DNA of 64,000 bases, taken from contig NZ_CP012040.1 in the NCBI RefSeq assembly GCF_001050135.1, positions 3,737,001 through 3,801,000 of the forward strand, read 5' to 3'. The position numbers and the translations under genes are program-made. This stretch comes from Cyclobacterium amurskyense. Lineage in GTDB: Bacteria > Bacteroidota > Bacteroidia > Cytophagales > Cyclobacteriaceae. Positions 54,901 through 63,483 of the stretch are shown here, in pieces. The notes beneath the pieces were generated by a model that saw only the letters and a list, made by a program, of their open reading frames with translations, had not been told where the DNA came from and made no database searches. Each line of letters begins with the position of its first letter. Position 1 is the first letter of the stretch.

Positions 54901-55059
54901 TGAAGTGGTGATAACCTGCACCTGATTATTGGTCACATCAGGCACTGCACCTATGGGTATTTGGGTCAGTGAGAAGCTGCCAAATCCGATTAGTCCTAAA
55001 ATAAAAATAAATACTAGAAGCTTATTTCCTACGCTCCATCTTATAATTTTATCTAACAT
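51922..55059 (-). CDS. czcA: Heavy-metal RND efflux pump, CzcA type
   Basis: Inner-membrane pump of 1045 residues. The TM4 motif DFGIIIDGAVIIVEY fits the DFGxxxDGA signature of HME-RND pumps for divalent cations (Czc/Cnr/Ncc types) and not the CusA form. Other marks are the N-terminal MLDKIIRWSVGNKLLVFIF, GGEFIPTLDEGDFVIQP, and the C-terminal FIALFGIAVLNGIVLIEHFK with the RLRPVLLTASAAALGFLPMA repeat. It is first in the pump-channel-adaptor order. Substrate is probably Zn, Co, Cd or Ni; copper cannot be excluded. Four CTTAAG-like boxes lie 96-134 bp upstream of its ATG. Confidence 0.95.
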   Translation of the reverse strand: MLDKIIRWSVGNKLLVFIFILGLIGFGSFSLTQIPIGAVPDVTNNQVQVITTSRNLSTEDVEKYLTYPIELEMVNLPGVQEIRSISKFGLSVVTIVFDDNMGTYLPRQLIAEKIKSAEQNIPSDFGKPFMGPISTGLGEIFQYTVDVKPGFEKQYSLTELRTIQDWVVKRQLSGISGVVEVNTWGGYLKQYEVAVNPERLKAMNIDLAEVFKALQENNAIAGGGYIEKTNESYFIRAEGQTKSLEEIRLIIVKSRDGHPVYIRDVAEVRFGHANRFGAITANGQGEKVLGQVMMLKGADSKATIERVKQKLVQIESTLPEGIVVNGFLDRSNLIAKTTFTIAENLILGCLIVIFVVVLLLGNFRSGLVVSSVIPLSLFFALSMMYVFGVDANLMSLGAVDFGIIIDGAVIIVEYIAFQFTQKYSELAGHSGAVSQKEKDRIAIESASKMMHSAVFGQIIIIIVFIPILSLSGIEGKMFRPMAQVFSFALIGTMLLGLTYVPVMSSLFLKVVNPNKTNFTSRLLNAINKIYHPAITWAMDNRKVVLGISTAILLATFWVFSRMGGEFIPTLDEGDFVIQPVLKTGTTLTKTITITTEMEKILLKFPEVDQVVSRIGAAEIPTDPMSMEESDVIITLKPKNEWITVETKDELAAAFKDSLAVIAGLELEFTQPIEMRFNELITGVRADLAIKVFGEDLEILNDKAQEIGAAISGVSGAADIVVEKTAGLPQMKVEYNRVKIAKYGLNVNELNDLLTMGFAGKTAGTIFEGEKQFDLVVRYGETYRQNLENIKMASVNLPDGSSLPLSEFAKIYLDKGPAKISRDGSRRRVVIGVNVRNRDLQSVVKDIQAIIQKDIDLPEGYFIEYGGQFENLNKAKDRLIVAVPIALILIFLLLYFALSSIKEAIMIYTAIPFSTVGGIMLLYLRDMPFSISAGVGFIALFGIAVLNGIVLIEHFKELKRQSTESLRSLVIRGTKERLRPVLLTASAAALGFLPMAISTSAGAEVQRPLATVVIGGLISATLLTVIVLPVLYTMFHPNKEESNEPS

Positions 55060-55154
55060 GTTATTGATTGTTCCTGCGAAGTCTTATTTTTCAATGGAAA
55101 GTTCAGAATTGAAATTTTCTTCAGTTTTGTTGAAGTAAAAATAATAAAGAAAGG

Positions 55155-55193
55155 CTTTAAGGTTGCTTAAGGCTTTCTTAAGAACTCCTTAAG
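55155..55193. promoter_or_regulatory. Four CTTAAG-type boxes upstream of czcA (candidate response-regulator operator)
   Basis: CTTTAAG at 55155-55161, CTTAAG at 55166-55171, 55177-55182 and 55188-55193. Ends are spaced 10, 11 and 11 bp, one helical turn, as in direct-repeat operators of OmpR-type regulators. The last box overlaps the kinase stop codon. The same motif occurs before the response regulator gene (57343-57360). Confidence 0.6.
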
Positions 55194-56580
55194 ATTGTTG
55201 TAGGGAGGGAGGGAACAGGAGTGAAAAAGTTGAGCCTTCTCCTTTTTTACTTTGAGTAAGGAGGCCAATTTTATAAAAATCACAAAGTTTTTTCACGATA
55301 GAAAGCCCTAAGCCTGCACCATTTATCCGGCCTAGTTCATGGCTTTCTCCTCGAAAAAAGGGTTGATGAATTTTTGTGAGTTCCTCTTCAGAAATCCCTA
55401 TACCCAAATCTTTAATGTGTAAAAAAACGCCCTCCATACCCTTTTCAAGAATCAATTTTATATCCTGATCTTCCGAGGAATATTTTAGTGCATTCTGAAT
55501 GAGATTCTCAATTATGATGGCCAAAGATTTTTCGTTGGCTTTGATATAAAGATTTTTATTAGACCTGACTTCCAGCTGTATGCCACGGGTTGGGTTTTGT
55601 TCCCTGGCGGAAGCCAAGAGATCCTTTATGAGAAAATTTAAATCTACTTCATCTCCATCAGAAGGGCTTTTCTGGAGTCTTGCTAGGGTCAATAATTGAT
55701 CTAGTATTGCATTTAATTTGTCTATGATTACAATACCATCTTTTATTTTCTCAACATATTCTTCCTGTGGTCTTGGTTTTCGGATCAATACCTCAAAATT
55801 TCCTTTTAAAATAGCCAGTGGGGTTCTTAATTCATGGGAAGCATCAGAAGTAAATTGCTTTTCCCTCAGGACTCCTTTTTCTAGCCGCTCTAAAAGGTGG
55901 TTGATAGATACGGATAGACTGTTGATTTCATCTTTGTACTTGGAGGAAGGTAGCCTTTCATTCAAGTTGTCCTTTGTGATTATTTCGGCTTTTTGAGTGA
56001 TATCGATAATAGGCTGTATACTTCTTGAAGCAAGCCTTCTCAGGGTTAGAAAAAGGAACAACAATACCACAGGGTAAAGTATAAAAAGAATGGTGCTTAG
56101 ATTGGAAAGTAAAAGCTTTGAATCTTCAAATGAGGTTGCAAGCAAAAGGTATCCTGAAAACTCATTATTGGTAAACAATTCCACCTGCATTTGCCTTATC
56201 TCTTGTCCATTTAGGGTAAGGTTAAAACCTTGGCTCTCTGAAGTAGTGCCGGGTTTGAAATTTAGGTTATTGGTACCCAGATTGGGTGATTTGTCCATGG
56301 ACTTCCCCTCCTTATCAACTATTTCAATAAAAATGGGATTGAAATTAATTTCATTGTGCTCTTCCTCTTCCCATTCTCCTTTGTGTGCAAATTTTATTTG
56401 TCCATTTTCAATCTTTATTTGATCGCCATGTTTATTCGTTTCATTTTCAAGGTTATTATCTACATTATTTAAAACAGTAGATTTTACCACCATGTAGATA
56501 AGTATAAATGAAATTAGTATCATCAAGGCAGAGGCCATGGTTAATTTGAACGATATCCTGTTTTTGTAAGTCCTGTTCAT
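55189..56580 (-). CDS. Sensor histidine kinase (metal-responsive type)
   Basis: Membrane kinase of 463 residues: first helix about residues 14-34, periplasmic domain about 35-158, second helix about 159-180, HAMP, then the H-box with His249 (FTSDASHELRTPLAILKG), N-box (IIENLIQNALKYSSED), G1 (HIKDLGIGISEEEL) and G2 (NGAGLGLSIVKKL). The periplasmic domain has an acidic, His-containing patch (HKGEWEEEEHNE, residues 66-77) that could bind metal. Its ATG overlaps the response regulator stop by 4 bp. Placed next to the metal-efflux operon, it is the likely sensor for it. Confidence 0.93.
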   Translation of the reverse strand: MNRTYKNRISFKLTMASALMILISFILIYMVVKSTVLNNVDNNLENETNKHGDQIKIENGQIKFAHKGEWEEEEHNEINFNPIFIEIVDKEGKSMDKSPNLGTNNLNFKPGTTSESQGFNLTLNGQEIRQMQVELFTNNEFSGYLLLATSFEDSKLLLSNLSTILFILYPVVLLFLFLTLRRLASRSIQPIIDITQKAEIITKDNLNERLPSSKYKDEINSLSVSINHLLERLEKGVLREKQFTSDASHELRTPLAILKGNFEVLIRKPRPQEEYVEKIKDGIVIIDKLNAILDQLLTLARLQKSPSDGDEVDLNFLIKDLLASAREQNPTRGIQLEVRSNKNLYIKANEKSLAIIIENLIQNALKYSSEDQDIKLILEKGMEGVFLHIKDLGIGISEEELTKIHQPFFRGESHELGRINGAGLGLSIVKKLCDFYKIGLLTQSKKGEGSTFSLLFPPSLQQS

Positions 56581-57245
56581 TCTTCCTTGGCCATGTATCC
56601 TACGCCTCTTATGGTTTGGATGTAATTGTTGTCTTTACTTAAGCCGAGCTTTTTTCTCAATGAATTAATAAATACATCGATCACGCCGGTGTCATAATCA
56701 AAGTGGATGTCCCATACACTTTCTATGATTCTGCTTCTTCTGCAAACTTTATTTTTATGTCGAAGAAGGTATTCTAAAAGTGCAAATTCCTTTTGGGTCA
56801 AAACCACTTCTTTTCCATTGGATTCTACCCGGTGATTTTCAGTGTATAAGCTAATAGGGCCTAAAGTAAAGCACAGTTGATCAATAGATTGCGGTCTCAA
56901 TTGCACCCTGATTCGGGCCAGTAATTCTTCAAAATTAAATGGTTTTCGGATATAATCATTAGCTCCGGTTTGTAAGGCGAATATGGCTTCATCTGAGGTG
57001 TCTTTGGCTGTGATGAACAAAATAGGGGTTACTGGAAATTCTTTCCTGAATTGCCGGGTAACTTCAATACCACTCAATCCTGGTACCATCCAATCCACCA
57101 AAAGAATGTCATAATACCCCTCCAATGCCATTTCCAGTCCGATTTTCCCATTGTCGGCGATATCCACAGCATAAGCCTCCTCTTCCAGTCCTTGCTTTAA
57201 AAAGCCTGAAATTCCAGGTTCATCCTCTATTATTAAAATCCTCAT
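56577..57245 (-). CDS. OmpR/CusR-family response regulator
   Basis: Two-component regulator of 222 residues. Receiver domain with phosphoacceptor Asp51 (YDILLVDWMVPGLSG), acidic pair Glu7-Asp8 and Lys in the FITAKDTSD segment; C-terminal winged helix (VLTQKEFALLEYLLRHKNKV, VIDVFINSLRKKLG, IQTIRGVGYMAKEE). It closely follows the plan of CusR/CopR-type metal regulators. It is first of the regulator-kinase pair and is preceded by CTTAAG boxes like those at czcA, which suggests self-activation as well as control of the efflux genes. Confidence 0.94.
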   Translation of the reverse strand: MRILIIEDEPGISGFLKQGLEEEAYAVDIADNGKIGLEMALEGYYDILLVDWMVPGLSGIEVTRQFRKEFPVTPILFITAKDTSDEAIFALQTGANDYIRKPFNFEELLARIRVQLRPQSIDQLCFTLGPISLYTENHRVESNGKEVVLTQKEFALLEYLLRHKNKVCRRSRIIESVWDIHFDYDTGVIDVFINSLRKKLGLSKDNNYIQTIRGVGYMAKEE

Positions 57246-57342
57246 CTCAAAACGCTTTTAAGAATTCAAGTGCTAGTTTTTAGCCCTCCCATTATTGGAG
57301 GTTGCACCAAAGGTTCTTATAAAGCAAATTAACAGTTTCTTT

Positions 57343-57360
57343 CTTAAGATTTGCTTAAAG
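57343..57360. promoter_or_regulatory. Two CTTAAG-type boxes upstream of the response regulator gene
   Basis: CTTAAG at 57343-57348 and CTTAAAG at 57354-57360, starts 11 bp apart, 98-115 bp before the regulator ATG. This nearly equals the distance of the matching boxes from czcA (96-134 bp). Confidence 0.5.
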
Positions 57361-57468
57361 ACTGATTAATATAGTCTAAAACTTAAAAATAGGTTTTGCG
57401 AAATAATATTTAATTAGGAGTTAATTTACAAAGATTTACACCGATAATAATTGAATCTATGCCCTTAC

Positions 57469-60400
57469 TTATTTTTTGATTATCCTAAAGCGTTTATAAG
57501 CTTCGCCATTGTTCACAATCAAAATATACAGGCCAGGTTTAATTTCACTGGTGTCAAATGTTGATTCCAGTACTTCTTTTTTCTCGATCAAAACGGTTCC
57601 TGTAGGAGCGATAAGGGTTAAATTTATTGGTTTTTGAGAAGAGCTTTTTACCGTCAATAGGTCATTTATAGGATTAGGAAATAGGGTTATGGAGTTTTCC
57701 AATCCATCAACCATAGATACATCGCTTTCTGAATTTTCAGGTGTGATAGATATCCTGTCTGCATCTGATAGGGTTCTTAAAACTTCAGCATTTGCTTCAG
57801 GTGTGACCGACATCGAGATCGTTTGGTCAAGTAAGCAACATGTGCCATTGTCTCCCCCATTGGCTACTATAAGTTGATCTCCTATAATTTTCGCTGAAGG
57901 AGCGAGCAACCTGGCAGGTAGCTGACAAAGCTCAGACCATGAATCAGTAATTGGATCGTACTCCGTAATATCGTTGAATATGAAACTACCTCTTCGGCCA
58001 CCTACAATTATTATTTTATTGTTGTGGACGATAGTTCCCGGTTCGAAGTGGGAACGATCAGATCTTAAATCATTTTTTTCGGTCCAGCTGTTAGTTTGTG
58101 GATCATAAGCATGCAAAAATGCTTGGTCATCTACTCCGGCATCATGGCCAAACTGACCTCCAATCGCATAAAGGATCCCATTTACCGCAGCAGCTCCCAG
58201 GTGGTTTCTAGGTTCAGGGAGAGGGGCCAAAGTTTTCCAACCTCCTGCTTGATCATTTAAATCAAAGACAAAATGATCCCCAACATCGGTTATTCTATCT
58301 GGAAGTAATCCTCCAAAATAATGTATCCTGCCCTCACTATAAGCAGCCCCGCCTGAGGCTCTGGGAAGCGGAAGTGGAGGACCTGTAGACCAAATGTCTG
58401 TAGAGGTGTTGTAAATTTGAACAAGATCGGTTGACTTGCCGGGATGATCTCCCGCAAAACCTCCCAATATCCATATTTCTTCACCTACTGCTACTGCCCC
58501 CATATGGGTAACAGGAATCGGCATTGGTGCTCCGTAGGACCAAGTATTGCTCGATGGATCATATATCTCAGTCACGGAGGTAACATCAAGATTCTCCACA
58601 AAACCTCCAAGGACGTATAATTTGTCATTTATTTTAACACTTTGTGACTCAGTTTTGCTTAAACTAGATGGGCTTAAATTATTCCATGAACATGCTGTAG
58701 GATCAAATGTCAATTCACCATCACCGAAAACTTCTATAGCTGAAACTTTGGCCTGATTTCGGGTGGAATTAAAAGTGATGTCGAGAGATCGGTCTGTAAC
58801 CTTTGTACTAAAAGTTTCTATCACAGCAGTCATAGGGCTTACCACTGAATTAATGTCGTAACTATCTAAAACTTTTTCTCCCTCTATGATTACATCAAAT
58901 ATTCTTTTACCGGTACCTCCTTGTCCACCATTTGTGGCTCCAAAATAAATTTCAGCGAAATGTAAATTGATAAGGTAATTTCCATTTGTAACGGGAATAT
59001 TGTAAGAAAATGATGCCAGGTTTGAAGTGACCCTGCGCTCTGAGATATACAAGTCATCCTGAACAGTACCATGAATTTTATCCTTTAGGAAATCCTCTGC
59101 AGATTCGCTTCCTTTTCCTTCAAAAAATTCATCCGCCATGTATAGGGAATCTCCATAGATTACCGTTGGACCACCACTATTAATTCTTACAACAGAGGTA
59201 AATTCATTTTCATCTATCGGATCGTCTTCTTGTAAAATAGTAAAATTTATACTTAAAGCTTCTCCAGACATATTGCTTCCATTGTCTCCAGCATAGGCTG
59301 TTGCGACTATAGTATTGTTTCCTAAATCAGGTATCCATGCTTCATAATCGTCCCCACTAATCCCTCCTATTGTATACAGAGGTGAGTTGACAAGTTTATA
59401 AGTTGGGTTTGCTTGATAACCAAAAATTACGCTTTTAGTATTTTGACTCACATCTGCCCTGATATTTAGATTGGCTGTCCCTATATTATCTAAGTAAAAA
59501 ATATCTCCCTCCTTAATTTCGCCAATGTCTTCATCAGTATCAGCATTCACTAAAATAAGTGCATTTACAGAAGGGCTTATTTGGGTTGCTGTATCCAATA
59601 CTGTGATAATGCATTGGTCTGTAATATCCCCATTGCTTAAACTGGTCGCAGTAACAACGATTTCCCCAGGGGATAATGCAGTCAACACTCCACTTGAGTG
59701 ATCAATACCAACTGCATCACTAGCGGTGAAAGCCACTGTTTTATTGCTTGTATTGGAAGGGAAGAATTCCAGATCCAAATCAATGACATCACCCACATAT
59801 AAAGTTTCAGTAGGGCAATTGATAAAATTTAGGCTTTCGATGATGACTTCATCAGGTTCTGATAAGAGGCTTCCCTCTCCAAAAATTTCAATTGCAGAAA
59901 GTTTTGGTTGATCCAGGGATGCACTAAATGTTATGTCTATTGATTGGTCAGTTACAGAAGTAGAAAAGGTCTTTATCAAAGCAGTCATAGCTGGTACTTC
60001 CGCATTGATATCAAAATTAGAAAGGATGCTATTGCCTTCAAGTGTTACGTCAAATATTCTTTTTCCTGATCCCCCGGGACCTCCACCTGTTGCTCCCCAA
60101 TAGATTTCAGCAAAGTGTAAGTTAATTTCATATTCACCATTAGTTACAGGAATATTATAAGTGAATGATTGTTTACTTGCGTTTGTACTACGTTCTGATT
60201 TGTAAATTTCATCTTGAGTAGTATTGGCTATTTCTGAGAGACTATTTTTAATATAAGGTTTTCCATTTCCTGAAAAATAATTGTCGGCTATAAAAATTGA
60301 ACTGCCAAAAGATACTTCAGGACCACCGCTATTGATTCGAACTACAGCTGGGTAGTCTACCTCCTCTTCTTTTACTTCTTCTTCTATAATTTCAAAATTT

Positions 60401-61995
60401 ATGGTCAGAGATGGCCCTGCGAGCTCCGAACCATTGTCTCCTGAATAGGCTGTGACACTAAGGGTGTTTTGCCCTAGTTCAGGAATCCATGGATTATAGT
60501 CGTTACTATTGTCTCCTCCGATGGCGTATACAGGATAGTTCTCTGTTCTATAATTTGTACTACCCTGATAATCAAAAATCACACTTTCTGTCCATTCATC
60601 TACCTCAGCTCTAATGTTGAGGTTTGAAGTTCCTATCTCTTTTAAATTGAATACATCATTATCTTCTATGATGGCTATATCCTGATCCGTATCAGCATTG
60701 ACTAAAATAAGTGCATTTACAGAAGGTCCTTTTTGGACTGCAGTATCCAACACAGTGATAATGCATTGAGCTGAAATATCCCCATTGCTTAAACTGGTCG
60801 CAGTAACAGCGATTTCTCCAGGAGATAATGCAGTTAACACTCCACTTAAATAATCAATCCTAACTGCATCACTAGCAGTAAAAGCTACTGTTTTATTGCT
60901 TGTATTGGAAGGGAAGAATTCCAGATTCAAATCAATGACATCACCTACATATAAAGTTTCAGTAGGGCAATTGATAAAACTTAGGCTTTCGATGATGACT
61001 TCATCAGGTTCTGATAAGAGGCTTCCCTCTCCAAAAATTTCAATTGCAGAAAGTTTTGGTTGATCCAGGGATGCACTAAATGTTATGTCTATTGATTGGT
61101 CGGTTACAGAAGTAGAAAAGGTCTTTATCAGAGCAGTCATAGCTGGTACTTCTGCATTGATATCAAAATTAGAAAGGATGCTATTGCCTTCAAGTGTTAC
61201 GTCAAATATTCTTTTTCCTGATCCCCCGGGACCTCCACCTGTTGCTCCCCAATAGATTTCAGCAAAGTGTAAGTTAATTTCATATTCACCATTAGTTACA
61301 GGAATATTATAAGTGAATGATTGTTTACTTGCGTTTGTACTACGTTCTGATTTGTAAATTTCATCTTGAGTAGTATTGGCTATTTCTGAGAGACTATTTT
61401 TAATATAAGGTTTTCCATTTCCTGAAAAATAATTGTCGGCTATAAAAATTGAACTGCCAAAAGATATTTCAGGACCACCGCTATTGATTCGAACTACAGC
61501 TGGGTAGTCTACTTCCTCTTCTTTTACTTCTTCTTCTATAATTTCAAAATTTATGGTCAGAGATGGCCCTGCGAGCTCCGAACCATTGTCTCCTGAATAG
61601 GCTGTGACACTAAGGGTGTTTTGCCCTAGTTCAGCAATCCATGGATTATAGTCGTTACTATTGTCTCCTCCGATCGCATAAACAGGATGATTCTCTGTTC
61701 TATAATTTGTATTTCCTTGGTAGTCAAAAATTACACTTTCTGTCCCATCTTCTACCTCAGCTCGAATGTTGAGGTTTGAAGTTCCTATCTCTTTTAAATT
61801 GAATACATCATTATCCTCTATGATAGCTATATCCTGGTCCGTATCGGCATTGATTAAAACCAAGGCGGTGACAGCAGGACCTAGGGAAGGAGAGGGGCTT
61901 TTATCACCAATTTTGACAGTATAACCCATTAAAATTATTCCTCCTAAACAAATCAATATAACCCTGCTAACCATCAAAAATTCTTTGCTTACCAT
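57469..61995 (-). CDS. Large secreted malectin / Ig-like / kelch protein with T9SS sorting domain
   Basis: Exported protein of 1508 residues. An N-terminal hydrophobic signal (VILICLGGIILMG, after M8 or M1) is followed by three repeated blocks. Blocks 1 and 2 (about residues 40-423 and 424-807) are nearly identical and contain a 100-residue Ig-like domain (INADTDQDIAIIEDNDVFNL), a malectin domain (RINSGGPEISFGSSIFIADN, YEINLHFAEIYWGATGGG, DITFSASLDQPKLSAIEIFG) and a BIG2-like domain (LYVGDVIDLNLEFFPSNTSN, GVLTALSPGEIAVTAT). Block 3 (about 808-1155) is divergent and lacks the BIG2 part. Then come kelch repeats (KLYVLGGFVEN, EIWILGGFAGDH, ILYAIGGQFG, KIIIVGGRRG) and a C-terminal type IX sorting domain (ITLFPNPINDLLTVKS ... 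YKRFRIIKK). Malectin and kelch suggest surface carbohydrate binding. Single gene. Confidence 0.93.
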   Translation of the reverse strand: MVSKEFLMVSRVILICLGGIILMGYTVKIGDKSPSPSLGPAVTALVLINADTDQDIAIIEDNDVFNLKEIGTSNLNIRAEVEDGTESVIFDYQGNTNYRTENHPVYAIGGDNSNDYNPWIAELGQNTLSVTAYSGDNGSELAGPSLTINFEIIEEEVKEEEVDYPAVVRINSGGPEISFGSSIFIADNYFSGNGKPYIKNSLSEIANTTQDEIYKSERSTNASKQSFTYNIPVTNGEYEINLHFAEIYWGATGGGPGGSGKRIFDVTLEGNSILSNFDINAEVPAMTALIKTFSTSVTDQSIDITFSASLDQPKLSAIEIFGEGSLLSEPDEVIIESLSFINCPTETLYVGDVIDLNLEFFPSNTSNKTVAFTASDAVRIDYLSGVLTALSPGEIAVTATSLSNGDISAQCIITVLDTAVQKGPSVNALILVNADTDQDIAIIEDNDVFNLKEIGTSNLNIRAEVDEWTESVIFDYQGSTNYRTENYPVYAIGGDNSNDYNPWIPELGQNTLSVTAYSGDNGSELAGPSLTINFEIIEEEVKEEEVDYPAVVRINSGGPEVSFGSSIFIADNYFSGNGKPYIKNSLSEIANTTQDEIYKSERSTNASKQSFTYNIPVTNGEYEINLHFAEIYWGATGGGPGGSGKRIFDVTLEGNSILSNFDINAEVPAMTALIKTFSTSVTDQSIDITFSASLDQPKLSAIEIFGEGSLLSEPDEVIIESLNFINCPTETLYVGDVIDLDLEFFPSNTSNKTVAFTASDAVGIDHSSGVLTALSPGEIVVTATSLSNGDITDQCIITVLDTATQISPSVNALILVNADTDEDIGEIKEGDIFYLDNIGTANLNIRADVSQNTKSVIFGYQANPTYKLVNSPLYTIGGISGDDYEAWIPDLGNNTIVATAYAGDNGSNMSGEALSINFTILQEDDPIDENEFTSVVRINSGGPTVIYGDSLYMADEFFEGKGSESAEDFLKDKIHGTVQDDLYISERRVTSNLASFSYNIPVTNGNYLINLHFAEIYFGATNGGQGGTGKRIFDVIIEGEKVLDSYDINSVVSPMTAVIETFSTKVTDRSLDITFNSTRNQAKVSAIEVFGDGELTFDPTACSWNNLSPSSLSKTESQSVKINDKLYVLGGFVENLDVTSVTEIYDPSSNTWSYGAPMPIPVTHMGAVAVGEEIWILGGFAGDHPGKSTDLVQIYNTSTDIWSTGPPLPLPRASGGAAYSEGRIHYFGGLLPDRITDVGDHFVFDLNDQAGGWKTLAPLPEPRNHLGAAAVNGILYAIGGQFGHDAGVDDQAFLHAYDPQTNSWTEKNDLRSDRSHFEPGTIVHNNKIIIVGGRRGSFIFNDITEYDPITDSWSELCQLPARLLAPSAKIIGDQLIVANGGDNGTCCLLDQTISMSVTPEANAEVLRTLSDADRISITPENSESDVSMVDGLENSITLFPNPINDLLTVKSSSQKPINLTLIAPTGTVLIEKKEVLESTFDTSEIKPGLYILIVNNGEAYKRFRIIKK
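59575..60726 (-). repeat. Second copy of the 1152-bp duplication in the malectin gene
   Basis: Corresponds base for base with 60727-61878 at an offset of exactly 1152 (384 codons). The stretch 60002-60314 matches 61154-61466 without difference by eye. Ends are approximate. Confidence 0.85.
60727..61878 (-). repeat. First copy of the 1152-bp duplication in the malectin gene
   Basis: The 5'-most block of the gene, encoding Ig-like, malectin and BIG2-like domains. Differences from the second copy cluster near the block junctions, while the malectin-coding part is almost unchanged. Ends are approximate. Confidence 0.85.
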
Positions 61996-62243
61996 AATTT
62001 TAATTTTTCTGAATTAATTGAGTTAGCTTTTTTATATGCTATCCTGGAAAAGAAAAAGTATTTCAAATTTGAGATGTACCACCTTCCAAATTTTCCAAAA
62101 CAAGGTTTTGTTTTAGAAATTTTCTTTTCCTAGCCAAGTAGAGTATTATTTATATTCAAGTTAAACTGACTAACGGTTATTACGATGTGCTAATGTAAAA
62201 TTTGGTCTGTGTTCCAAAAATATGTATTTGAAATGCATTTATA

Positions 62244-62275
62244 CAAACATATAAAGGTATATTTGGAAAGTCAAA
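62244..62275 (-). promoter_or_regulatory. Probable Bacteroidota promoter of the malectin gene
   Basis: On the minus strand TTTG (62275-62272) is followed after 20 bp by TATGTTTG (62251-62244), fitting the TTTG / TAnnTTTG consensus. It lies about 249 bp before the ATG, implying a leader of some 240 nt. Apart from this, 61996-62376 is AT-rich sequence with no gene and only a weak AAAACAA/TTGTTTT hairpin near 62100. Confidence 0.5.
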
Positions 62276-62376
62276 TATTTCATCACTTTATATTCTAACA
62301 ATTAATGGTTTATATAGGATAAAAAAAATGAGTGCTTTAAAAATATAATGGTTTTAACTTTTAAATCTTTAATCCA

Positions 62377-63045
62377 TCAAATTTCAAAATTGTGAACGAC
62401 GAAGGATTTGGTCATTCCCATAAATTTTTCTTTGGTTAACTTACTGGAAGGAAACAGTTCCTTCATATCTTTTTCTGACAGTAAAAGAATTTCATCGAGG
62501 TACTGTTGAGCTTCGTTTGAAGACCATTTTTTAAACCTGCTAAATTTAGTTTTTGTCAGGATATAAAATCTGATGCTTTTTGGAATAAACTGGAAATAAG
62601 GCAGTAAATAATGCGGCTCGATTATAAAATATTTATTGGGCGTTTGCACATAATGATATTTTCCAACTCTCATTATTTCATATGCCATTTTTAGCTGTTG
62701 ATCAGAGTTGTACAGGTGTTCAATAACAGAATTGGAAAAAGCAATATCGAAAGAATTATCGGAATATGCGGACAAATTTGTTGCGTTCCCTTTTACTGAG
62801 ATCAAGTTTTTATGCTTTGTTTTACTGGACTCAAGGTTGAGAATTGTAATGTGAATACCTGACCTGTCGGTTAAGCCAGCATTTATCCAAAACTCCTCAT
62901 AACCCCCAATATCCAAAATCTTTATAGGTTTGGGAATGCGATCTAATTGGTTTTTAAAGAAAATCATTCTTTTCTGACGGAATTGATTTCCTAAAGAGTT
63001 GGTATTAGAAGAGGTCCCAAAAGCCCAAGCGATAAAATTCTCCAT
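62377..63045 (-). CDS. Class I SAM-dependent methyltransferase
   Basis: Methyltransferase of 222 residues in the Methyltransf_11 group. SAM motif I is IKILDIGGYEEFWINA (about residues 42-57), the acidic end of strand 2 lies in ITILNLESS, motif II in VKGNATNLSAYSDNSFDIAF, with SNSVIEHL after it. C-terminal QTPNKYFIIEPHYLLPYFQF is common in methyltransferases near glycan or polysaccharide genes. No pathway neighbours here: the gene stands alone between the malectin gene and proA. Substrate unknown. Confidence 0.88.
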   Translation of the reverse strand: MENFIAWAFGTSSNTNSLGNQFRQKRMIFFKNQLDRIPKPIKILDIGGYEEFWINAGLTDRSGIHITILNLESSKTKHKNLISVKGNATNLSAYSDNSFDIAFSNSVIEHLYNSDQQLKMAYEIMRVGKYHYVQTPNKYFIIEPHYLLPYFQFIPKSIRFYILTKTKFSRFKKWSSNEAQQYLDEILLLSEKDMKELFPSSKLTKEKFMGMTKSFVVHNFEI

Positions 63046-63378
63046 TTTAATATATAATTAAAACGTATGCTGTTTAATCTCTATCCCTTTATAGAAAGAA
63101 ATACAAACTATATTTCTTTCTGAATCAGTTTCATAGATAGAATTTTATAGGTAGGCTAAATCTAAATTAATAATTTTTATAGTTGCAATCCCTTTATGCC
63201 CACATACGCTACACTATAATATAACAAAATTGAGGCCATAATTTATAAATGTTTTATAAGTAGGAGTATTGGATTGTTCTTAAAAAAATATCTCATATCA
63301 ATCTATTGATTGTCTATTAGAAAATGAAATCTAAAAAATGCTAGTTAAGGCAAAAATAAAGGGTAGGACTTATGTCTA

Positions 63379-63413
63379 TGTGCAAGTTTAGCTCATATTG
63401 CTAAACTTGCACA
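63379..63413. terminator. Hairpin between proA and the methyltransferase gene
   Basis: GTGCAAGTTTAGC (63380-63392) and GCTAAACTTGCAC (63400-63412), extended to 14 bp by the next pair, with a 7-nt loop. It lies about 70 bp past the proA stop. No clear U run follows on either strand, so termination is likely but not assured. The rest of 63046-63483 shows no gene. Confidence 0.6.
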
Positions 63414-63483
63414 CAAACTGAGGTCAAAAGCAACAAAGCTTTTAATTTACGTATTTGGGTATTGATTACCATGAGGCGAATGA

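Noticed and set aside
51922..55059. Calling the metal pump CusA (copper/silver)
   Set aside because: The TM4 motif is DFGxxxDGA, the divalent-cation form, so CzcA-type is the better name.
61996..62376. Possible small RNA or riboswitch in the long leader of the malectin gene
   Set aside because: Only a weak AT hairpin is visible and no known aptamer pattern; recorded as promoter region only.
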